Shown here piece after piece: positions 56,422-64,000 of a stretch of DNA of 64,000 bases. The position numbers and the translations under genes are program-made. Position 1 is the first letter of the stretch; every line of letters begins with the position of its first letter. Below the pieces are notes generated by a model. The model did not search any database. It had not been told where the DNA came from and saw nothing but the letters and a program-made list of their open reading frames with translations. Source of the DNA: Planoprotostelium fungivorum (Eukaryota; Evosea; Variosea; Cavosteliida; Cavosteliaceae). The DNA lies in NCBI GenBank assembly GCA_003024175.1, contig MDYQ01000061.1, forward strand, positions 62,001-126,000, in the 5' to 3' direction.

Positions 56422-57428
56422 AGAGAGCGATACATCTGTTCGTCATTGATTGTCAATGTGTTGATCGCGTGAGGTGGTTGTGATTAGGTTATGATCAGCA
56501 TGAGAGCTCCACACAATCGTACTCTCTGTGATTCATCTCATCATCTGTGGAAGCCCTGCACGTATGGCCCCTGGTATTTGTACGCGAAAAGTTTAATGAT
56601 GGTTTATTGGCTAACTACAAGCCTGCTGACGCAGGCATGTGATCACTTTTCTCAAACACAATGAGACTGCACCTAGTGTGAGAGAGAGTCAAGACAGAGG
56701 GTGGGTCTCGATCTTGTCTCTTCCTTTATAATCAGCACGGATTGAAGAAGATATGCGAAGCGTGTCTGTCATGTGTGCAATATAGCTGGCAGAGCCAGGT
56801 AGACGATTTCAAAGACATTGAAATGACGTCTGTAAACTGTTGCCAACATCTAATCATCCTCACAGGTCCTATCCCAAATCACCTCGTATTGGAGTCACCG
56901 CTCACACCTCACCCTCCACACTCTCTCCACATCCACTCATCCTCATTCCATCCTTCCATGGTTTATATCTATACCTAACCACAGATACGGCCGCGCCTGT
57001 CTATCAATGCGGAGTTAACCGCTTTGAACCCGCGAAATCTCCCAACCTTCGCAATCGAATCGAATTTTCCTCACCTGAGTGGGAATCGGAGATGGTCTAC
57101 ATTGCTCCACGCAACGGAACCTTAAAATGCGTGAAATTTGACTTTTCCACGGTAAGTAACGCGGACAGTTGCGTGAGATAAAGCTGAGAACGAGACCATT
57201 AGGTAAGCAATGTCGACGATAGCGGGAAAAGAAGGAGAGAAGAAATGGGGAATGGAAAGAAGGGCGCCAAGAGCATCAGTCGTAGACATTTTCGAAGATC
57301 AACAGGAGCCATTTGGACAGGACACAGCGCATCGTGTCTGAACCGAACGATATAGAGAGGGTATACAACCGACAGCATCCTCTCGCCGCACATTGACAAC
57401 GGCGAACACATATACATTGTGAAGAGAA
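56422..57428. other. One-kilobase stretch with no assigned gene
   Basis: Possible exon-intron alternation is visible (acceptors near 56863 and 56984, donor near 57151). An open piece at about 56990-57150 encodes PVYQCGVNRFEP and MVYIAPRNGTLKCVKFDF. No frame joins convincingly and nothing is recognised. A short inverted repeat, GCCTGCTGACGCAGGC, lies at about 56620. The ARID gene promoter must be in the last part. Confidence 0.4.
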
Positions 57429-58646
57429 ATGGATGATTCAACAGCGACAACAACAATAATGGAGAAAACGATCGCGACACCGACATCATCACCAGAGACA
57501 CCCGCATCACCCACACGTCCATTTTTACCCGAGAACTACGAATCAGCGGAGAGGAAGAGCTTCATGATGGACGTCAACAAGTTCATGGCCGAGGCAGGCA
57601 AGCCACTCTTCAAGATCCCCATCATGGGATACAAGGAGCTCGACCTCTTTCAACTCTTCAAAGAGGTCTCCGCATACGGAGGATTCAACGAAGTCGTCAA
57701 GAACGTTGGGACGTGGTCGAAGATATGGAAGCGATTGGACAACTTTGACCCTTCCATCACGGACTCTTCATTTCGCCTGAAGAAGAACTACGAGAGGTAC
57801 CTCTTGGACTACGAGCACAAGTGCTTCCCCGACAACAAGGGAGGCAACAAGGAGGGAGTCTCTGCGAAGGAGTTGATCAACAACAAGAGCTCCTCATTGT
57901 TGGATCTCTCGACATCCATCAAGGCTGAGAAGAAGTTGAGAAAGAAGTCTCAGATGCCCACCAATCAAGAGGTCCCGAGGAATGCAGACAACACCGTCAG
58001 ACTCCCATTTTCTCTCGGTGATTTCATCGTAGAGAACCCCGGCAACATCATCGCCCAGCCACCGTTCGTCTCAGAGAAGTACATCTGGCCCGTCGGCTAC
58101 ACCGCCCACAGACTCTTGCCCAAATCATCAACCTCTTCCGAGACCATCAAGTACACGTGCACCATCAAGAACAACGACGGCCGTATCGAGTTTGTCATCA
58201 GCTGCACCGATGGCAGCACGGACATCACCTCTCACAGCCTCTCATCGGCATGGAGATTACTTCACAAGAGACTTCCAAAGACCGACCGCTCCGTCTCCAT
58301 CTTTGGCGTAGACAAGTTTGGACTCACACACCCCGCCATGCTGCAGCTCTTCTCTCAGATGCCAAACGGCGAGGCCGCCATGCAGCTCCAGAAGCAGATG
58401 ATCGAAGGAACTTTCAACAAGAAGAGAAAGTACTCCAGCGGCAGCTCTTCAGAGGGAGAAGAACCGAAGATCAAGGTCATCAAGAGACAAGAGCCCATCG
58501 TGAAGAAAACAGAGGCCATCATGAAGACGGAGACTCTCGTGAAGACAGAGACGCTGCCGACGACGAGGTTCACACAGAACGAAGTCGATGACTTGGAGAG
58601 CGCCGTGATGACGCTGTCATCTCTCAAGTACTGCAGTGTCTACTGA
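57429..58646 (+). CDS. ARID and FY-rich (FYRN/FYRC) domain protein, intronless
   Basis: One uninterrupted 405-residue frame. Residues about 40-135 form an ARID DNA-binding domain: FMMDVNKFMAEAGKPLFKIP, then LFQLFKEVSAYGGFNEVV, VGTWSKIWKRL and FRLKKNYERYLLDYE. Residues about 210-290 fit an FY-rich module: YIWPVGYTAHRLLP (FYRN), then YTCTIKNNDGRIEFVISC and SLSSAWRLLHKRL (FYRC side). A Ser/Glu-rich segment and a Lys-rich tail with repeated MKTETLVKTE follow. FYR modules are otherwise found in MLL/KDM5-type chromatin proteins, so a chromatin role is likely. The absence of introns stands out beside its neighbours. Confidence 0.85.
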   Translation: MDDSTATTTIMEKTIATPTSSPETPASPTRPFLPENYESAERKSFMMDVNKFMAEAGKPLFKIPIMGYKELDLFQLFKEVSAYGGFNEVVKNVGTWSKIWKRLDNFDPSITDSSFRLKKNYERYLLDYEHKCFPDNKGGNKEGVSAKELINNKSSSLLDLSTSIKAEKKLRKKSQMPTNQEVPRNADNTVRLPFSLGDFIVENPGNIIAQPPFVSEKYIWPVGYTAHRLLPKSSTSSETIKYTCTIKNNDGRIEFVISCTDGSTDITSHSLSSAWRLLHKRLPKTDRSVSIFGVDKFGLTHPAMLQLFSQMPNGEAAMQLQKQMIEGTFNKKRKYSSGSSSEGEEPKIKVIKRQEPIVKKTEAIMKTETLVKTETLPTTRFTQNEVDDLESAVMTLSSLKYCSVY

Positions 58647-58775
58647 GCTTTTATTTCCAACATTTGGGACGGAGGAGGCTCGGGGCAGGCGCATTCCGAT
58701 TTTCAGAGCAGGAGGCGCGCGACGATTTTATTTATTTAATTTGGGACGACTCTCCCTACATAAATTTTACGAGTA

Positions 58776-61222
58776 TCAATACATCTTCCTCCTCTTCCAT
58801 TCTCTCCACTGGACGATTTAAAGTTTAACGTTTGGGATTTGAAGTTTCAAATTGAGACGAGCTCACCTTGCAGATGACGGGCTCGGCTTGTCTCGATGTC
58901 ATGGCCACAGGAACAGCAGCCCTCATGAACACTTTATAGAGGTCTGGGGTGAGTCAGTCGAGCATGAGGTGACAGACGACCTCCGAGTGGATTCGGCAGA
59001 GGTCTTCTGACACGGGGGACAGGTAGAGGGAGGAGACTCTATGGAGGGGGTCGGTGATGGACGTAGATGATGCAGATGTGATCGGTGTCGATCGTGATGC
59101 AAATGATGTTCTGATGATCGACGATGATGCCAACAGGTGGATGATTATGGATGATGATCGAGATGATGCCAACAGGTGGATGATTATGGATGATGATCGA
59201 GATGATGACACCTCTGGCTTCCTCTTCAATCTCTTAGGTGAAGTCTCTCTCTTCTCCTCCTCTCCATAATGAACCAAGAAGGACAGATCCTATCGAAAGT
59301 CATCTCATCACCTCCCAACCCAACGCGGATCTCTTCGCTACCTCCTCGATCATCTCACTTGCCACAGATCCTCCATTTCTCTCTTCCACCGTAACGAGAG
59401 GTGAATCCGTCAGTTCTTCCACGGTCACTCTGCACGTGTCCTCTTCTCTTTCCACCTCCTCTCCTCCATTTCTCTCCATCAACGTATCGTGAGAGGTAGA
59501 GGGGGTGGGATCGATGGGAGGTGCAGGTGAGAGTGTTGGATTACAGTCGATCGTTGGGGTCGGAGGTGGATCGAGATGAGCATGATCGAGTTGATCGAGT
59601 TGATCGAGATGGGGGTGATCGGACGTGACGTGATGATTGACATCGGGTGATGCGATGTGATGATCCGGCACATCGGAGGGTTCTGATGATGATCAGGAGA
59701 TGGAAGATGAGATCATCGTCGTTCACATCACCTTCTAGATGAGCTATGTCATCTTCCGTCAGGTTACGGATCGACTCATGGATGTCAACCTCTACATCCT
59801 TCTGCCTCTCTTGTCCCGGAGATTCCACTGATATTTCATCCTTCTCACACGGTTCCCTCTCCGTCTGATCCACCACAGGATGAATTTCTTCGACTCCCTC
59901 TGATGTGCGGTACGTAACTCGAGTTTCCTCAGCATCTTCCACGGTCAGATTTCGTCCCGCCAACGATAACTCACCCAAGAATGTCTTATTGTGGTCTCCA
60001 GATGCGATGGAGATTGTGCCTTCTGATTCCATTTGGTCTTCCGTAGGAATGGGTGGAATCGGTGGATCAGCCAGTGGGGCGTCGTCAGCGGGAGGAATTG
60101 ACGTTTCCATTTCATCTGGCGAGCCACTACGAGGAGACGCAGATTTGATTGGTTGAGTGGAGAGTTCGTCTATGTTCTCGTGGGGATTCATTGAGCTGTC
60201 GGATTCTGGCTCCGTAGGTGTGATGATCGTCACCGTCAACTCATCCGTCACCGGTGCGACGTTCGATGAGTCCTGAAATATCACAGGATCTTCTCTATCG
60301 AAGGGTGGGAGGTGTACAACTTCCTCTGTACATGATGAGAACATCATCTTCTCTCATGATGGTTTTCACCGATCCAGGTCGATTCTTCGGGTCGAAGACT
60401 GGGAAGAGAGGGACGAGGAAACGATATCTCTTCTGATATCTCTTCGATCGGAAGTTCTACAGATGCACCAGGGGTGAGGCTGTCGAGGTTGTGTCCTTGA
60501 GGTGGAACGAGGCTGTCGTCACCGCTACAGATCTCCATCTACGGTGGTAAATAAGCCGAGATATGTGACGTCTCTTCTCACTCTCTGAATGGCAAGTAGT
60601 TCGATGGAAATTGAAACGGGGGACGTCTGTGTGATGACTGGATGAGCTTCTGAATCGGTTCTGTCTTCCGTATCTACCGCTTGATTTCGAACGGTCACTG
60701 GCTCCTCTGGGGCGTCTGAACGATTGAGATTGGGATGTGGAGAGCTCATTGTCACCTCTCATGATGGGCTCTTCTTCGTTTCTCTGAGAAATCATCTGGG
60801 AGTCACGTTCGAACATCTGGAGACAATGGTCGTTCTGAGAGATGGAATTGAAAGTGAGCTGTGTGGGCTGATTTGACATGAGAAATGCATCTTCTAATGG
60901 AAGAAGTCACCTCCATAGAAGAATGCAATGGAACCAACATGGGAAGCGAAGAGGTTGCTTTCGACTTTCGAAAGTCAAACTTGAAGCCTTTCTTGGGTGC
61001 ATTCTGTAGTTCGTCAGTCATCTTCATCACTGCGAGAGAGCACCTCTGGATGGTATTCCATTGTGTATCTTTGAGGAGTCGAATGTGTGTGGCCGTGATT
61101 GCACTGTATGATTAGACGTCCGTCGCTGTCGATGATCAAGTGGTCGGACAGCTGGAAGTCTCTATCGATGCAATCTGTTCGATAAGATTCAGACACGTCT
61201 GTTTCTCTTGTGACTCACCCAT
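58776..61222 (-). CDS. Unrecognised, probably nuclear protein with low-complexity acidic middle
   Basis: A multi-exon minus-strand gene. Exon 1 is ATGG (61222-61219), spliced to give MDCIDRDFQLSDHLIIDSDG, then RLIIQCNHGHTHSTPQRYTM. A 40-nt intron leads to NAPKKGFKFDFRKSKATSS, and another to ELTFNSISQNDHCLQMFERD. This first 100 residues look folded. The middle is acidic and Pro/Ser/Thr-rich (e.g. SSMNPHENIDELSTQ, LTEDDIAHLEGD). Near the end, SPKRLKRKPE is a likely nuclear localisation signal. VSSLYLSPVSEDLCRIHSEV and DLYKVFMRAAVPVAMTSRQA form a conserved-looking C-terminal block. The last exon probably ends WREWKRRKMY at 58776. I do not recognise the family. Confidence 0.5.
59123..59200. repeat. 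Two 39-bp tandem units in an intron
   Basis: GATGATGCCAACAGGTGGAT followed by GATTATGGATGATGATCGA occurs twice in direct repeat (59123-59161 and 59162-59200) without visible mismatch, inside an intron of the unrecognised minus-strand gene. Confidence 0.85.
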
Positions 61223-61315
61223 GAAGCAATCTCCCCTTCTGTTCCTCTCCGAAAGCGGTCCAATTTTTTGGTCCTCCAGGAAAAATTTCGAGAAGGCATC
61301 ACATCACATCACATC

Positions 61316-62560
61316 ATGCCGAAGAAGAAGATAACCAAACCCAAGCTGGTGGACGGAGACGATCAACTCTTAGAGAGAGCTTTACAATCGTACATTCGAA
61401 ACGATCCCGAATTGCGAGATCAGAAGGAAGATGGAGATGAAGAGCTAGTAGAGGAAGAGGAGGAGAGTGCAGACCCAAAGAAGAAGAGAGGACGTGTCTG
61501 GCGAACGACCGACGAGTTTCCCGAAAATGATGAAGATAGTGAAGAAGAGCCACGACAGAAACGCAGAATGAGAGACATAGAAGAGATTGAAGAAGGAGAA
61601 CAGATGGAACAACAAGATGTGGAAGAGGAAGAGGACGAGGAAGAGGTTCCAAGGGCCAAGAGACCCAAAACAGAAGCAATGACGCAGAAGGAGAGACAAC
61701 AATTATTACAGCAGATGAGAGAGCTGAAGCAGATCCGCGAACGAAAGCAGAGCGCCCAGGACGATCTGGCGTGAGTTTGATTGCAGATTGTCAACATCGT
61801 ACTGACGACATTGACAGTCCAAATGAGGCGAGCAGTAAGAAACCAGTCAAGATGCACAAGTCATCCATCGCCCCACAGGTAATGCAACACATTCACCCTC
61901 ACTTATGTCACACATCATCCTTCATCAGTATAGATCATAGACAATACTAGTGTCATCATACGTCCACATCAACTCATGTCATCTCCAGCGGAAGTCTTTA
62001 GACCCCAGGTTCATCGGTGGAGCCGATGGCGCCACGAGGACGGGCTATCGATTCGTAGAGGAGCTCAGAAGGGCCGAATACGAGAAGGCAGGAAAAGAGC
62101 TGCAAGAACTAAAGAACAATGGACTGAAAATGACACCCGAGATGACGAAGAGAAAGGAAGATCTACTCAAGATTCGTCAAGAATACGTGAGTCCTCCCCT
62201 CTCCCTCTGTCTCATCACAAGCTCCGTCCATCTCGAGATCTGATTCGATGATTAGGCCAATCGTGATTACGCCTCCAAAGAGAAACAAAGGAAGAAAGAA
62301 GTGCAGAAGGAATGGAGAAAGGATGCCTTCGAGAACTTGGTCAACAAGGGAGTGAAACCCAAGTACATGAAGAAGGGTGAGATCGCACAGCTGCACGTCC
62401 ATGTGATTCACATCTTGCAGCCGAGATCAGAGATAAGATGAGAGAGAAACAATACGAAGACTTGAAGGAGAGTGGAAAATTGAAGGACTATCTGAAGAAG
62501 AAGACAACGAAGAATAATGCAAAGGATAAGAGGCAGAATGCACCGAGATTTAAACGATAA
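61316..62560 (+). CDS. RRP36: rRNA biogenesis protein RRP36
   Basis: Acts in early cleavages of pre-rRNA in the small-subunit processome. The ATG at 61316 starts MPKKKITKPKLVDGDDQLLE, followed by a long acidic and Arg/Lys-rich region. The conserved RRP36 core follows: RKSLDPRFIGGADG, YRFVEELRRAEYEKAGKELQ, then MTKRKEDLLKIRQEYANR, KEKQRKKEVQKEWRKDAFEN and VNKGVKPKYMKK. The C-terminus has EDLKESGKLKDYLKKKTTK and ends PRFKR at 62560. The DPRF start and the 'G.KP.(F/Y)(L/M)KK' element are diagnostic. Five exons. It is divergent from the unrecognised gene, with 93 bp between the start codons. Confidence 0.88.
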
Positions 62561-62598
62561 CGCCTCCCTTCTCTAATGTATCACATGTCTCTTCCTCA

Positions 62599-63498
62599 TC
62601 ACTGTTTCTTGTCTCCCCAATCCTGATGTTGATGTCATTCGATGTTGATAAAGTGAAATGTAATGATGGGTGATGTGACGGGATGATACAGATGAACATA
62701 ACACGGACGCAAGTCCTACCTCGGCTAAAAGGCTGAGAACGTCAGAGACAAAGTCTTGAGGGGGCTTCTCGTTGAACTCCATTCCAGCCTTGATGGCTTC
62801 TTCAAAGATCTGAACGACGTTTGTTCCATCTGATGCACTGGCGAAGAAAAATGGGGCTCCCTTCTTCCCTGCGAAGGCGAAACTTCTCTCTGTCACCTGT
62901 CGAGAGCCTTTAGACGATGAACCTTGTGATGTGATGGGCCACCTTGTAATCGACATCAATCTTGTTGGCAACGACGATGACTGGAATACCCTTTCGAGCA
63001 TCTTGCAGTTCTTTGTACCAAGTGTTGAGATTCATGTATGTCACCTTCCTCGTGACATCGAAGACGAGAATGCAGCAGTGAGCGTTGTAATAGTAAGAGG
63101 GATGCATGCTGTTCGAACTTTAACGTCTTCCATATTCTGTATATCCCACCTGTTGAATCGCTCCTGACCTGCTGTATCCCAGAAGTCTATTGACATGAAT
63201 CATGTGACCCGAACATGCTCTCACAACTCACCTACGGGCACTTTCTTTCCATCAATCTCTGCGTCATAGCTGAACAATGTCAGAGCGAACGTGGACATCT
63301 GTTGGGGCCGGCTATCATTCGATCAGTCATTTCTCTCATATCCTGTCCATCTCACTAATTATCCATCAAGAATCTCTCAACTAATCTAGAAGAGTCAGAC
63401 CCTCTTCAAACGAACGAGTTGCAGCCTCACTTTGTCTTGCCGACGGCCGAATCACCCAACAGGATGATCTTGATACGCTCGTCCTTCTTTGCTGCCAT
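62599..63498 (-). CDS. RABL2: RABL2-like small GTPase (intraflagellar transport)
   Basis: RABL2 controls loading of IFT trains at the ciliary base. The ATG at 63498 gives MAAKKDERIKIILLGDSAVG, then KTK (G1). Switch II is FWDTAGQERF. HPSYYYNAHCCILVFDVTRK, VTYMNLNTWYKELQDARKG and VIVVANKIDVDYKV (NKID, G4) follow, and then FFFASASDGTNVVQIFEEAI (SA, G5). The 'YYYNAH', 'VTYxNLxTWY' and 'SDGTNVV' stretches are typical of RABL2. A last small exon after an intron gives LLAEDWGDKKQ. There is no C-terminal prenylation Cys, as is normal for RABL2. Its stop is 38 bp from that of RRP36 (convergent). Confidence 0.93.
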
Positions 63499-63645
63499 GT
63501 TCGTGTCGGTCTAAGCTGAACGAACCAGGCCTGATGTAGGGCGCGAAATTGGAAGCTGGAGCTGGGGCGCTGATAGTTGTAGATTGATTGAACGGAAAAT
63601 AACAAATTTTCCGTTTTTTCGTTCCTCCGTTCTACTTTTTCTGAG

Positions 63646-64000
63646 ATGATCATGGAACAAGCACTCATCAGCGTCTTCGACAAGAGAGGAGTGGTCGAGC
63701 TGGCCAGAGCTCTGCAACAACACGGTGTATCTATCATCTCTACTGGTGGAACATTCAAGACATTGACTCAAGAGGGTGTCCCTGTGACTCAGGTGCGGTG
63801 GAAGACATCCAACCATAGACTGAAATATTCTCAGGTCTCAGACATCACTCATTTTCCAGAGATTTTAGATGGACGTGTCAAGACTCTCCACCCCCACATC
63901 CACGGAGGATTACTGGCCAAGACAAATCAGAACCATCACGTGGAAGATCTGAACAAGCATGGCATCAAGCCCATCCAATTGGTGATTTTCGACAGCTGTC
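63646..64000 (+). CDS. ATIC: Bifunctional purine biosynthesis protein ATIC/PurH (5' part, cut by window end)
   Basis: ATIC carries out the last two steps of IMP synthesis. The reading MIMEQALISVFDKRGVVELA, then GVSIISTGGTFKTL, VSDITHFPEILDGRVKTLHP and HIHGGLLAK is the N-terminal IMP cyclohydrolase (MGS-like) domain; 'GRVKTLHPxIHGG(L/I)L' is its hallmark. One intron lies between VTQ and VSD. The gene continues past the right edge. It is divergent from RABL2, 147 bp between start codons. The start could be 63646 or the next Met at 63652. Confidence 0.94.
   Translation, partial: MIMEQALISVFDKRGVVELARALQQHGVSIISTGGTFKTLTQEGVPVTQVRWKTSNHRLKYSQVSDITHFPEILDGRVKTLHPHIHGGLLAKTNQNHHVEDLNKHGIKPIQLVIFDSC

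Noticed and set aside
56610-56640. Inverted repeat GCCTGCTGACGCAGGC considered as a tRNA arm or terminator
   Set aside because: No cloverleaf, anticodon loop or T-loop nearby.

Overview
The window is nuclear DNA of a gene-dense, intron-rich microbial eukaryote. Nearly every gene is cut by many tiny GT-AG introns, commonly about 39-62 nt. Intergenic gaps are often under 150 bp, AATAAA signals sit on or just after stop codons, and introns are full of ATC/GAT-rich simple sequence. Three features suggest an amoebozoan with a ciliated stage, perhaps a protostelid-like amoeba such as Planoprotostelium: a tandem pair of receptor kinases with a tyrosine-kinase-type core, the ciliary GTPase RABL2, and a secreted set of polysaccharide- and protein-attacking proteins. 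That placement is inference. No tRNA, rRNA, CRISPR array, transposon or virus-like element was recognised.

Layout, left to right. 1-8.4 kb, all minus strand: BMS1 (cut by the window edge), NOP56 and the repair nuclease XPG/Rad2. 8.5-15 kb: a GlmM-like phosphohexomutase, a small membrane protein, a homeodomain protein with a second divergent homeodomain, an F-box/SPRY protein (minus) and a probable mitoribosomal mL54. 15.3-33.1 kb: a receptor-kinase locus. A short relic is followed by two large genes encoding signal peptide, parallel beta-helix, leucine-rich repeats, one membrane helix, kinase and a tyrosine-bearing tail. A three-PHD/Tudor-like/SPOC-like/BRCT chromatin protein lies between them.

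33.2-42.3 kb: splicing factor CWC22 (minus), HIBCH, malate synthase ending in a peroxisomal AKL signal, and tRNase Z (minus). 42.8-52.1 kb: three tandem secreted AA14-like copper monooxygenases fused to a bulb-type lectin domain, two of them also carrying two PAN/Apple-like domains. Next to them is a secreted zincin-like protein with a beta-trefoil lectin domain. 52.4-64 kb: a P-loop nucleoside-kinase-like gene, the Pol I factor TAF1B/Rrn7, APRT, an intronless ARID-FYR protein, an unrecognised nuclear-looking protein, RRP36, RABL2 (minus) and the start of the purine enzyme ATIC (cut by the window edge).

Themes: ribosome production (BMS1, NOP56, RRP36, TAF1B), purine metabolism (APRT, ATIC), and two recently duplicated accessory families (receptor kinases, monooxygenases) that show signs of gene conversion. 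Exon boundaries were read by eye. Outer coordinates of recognised genes are firmer than internal splice sites.
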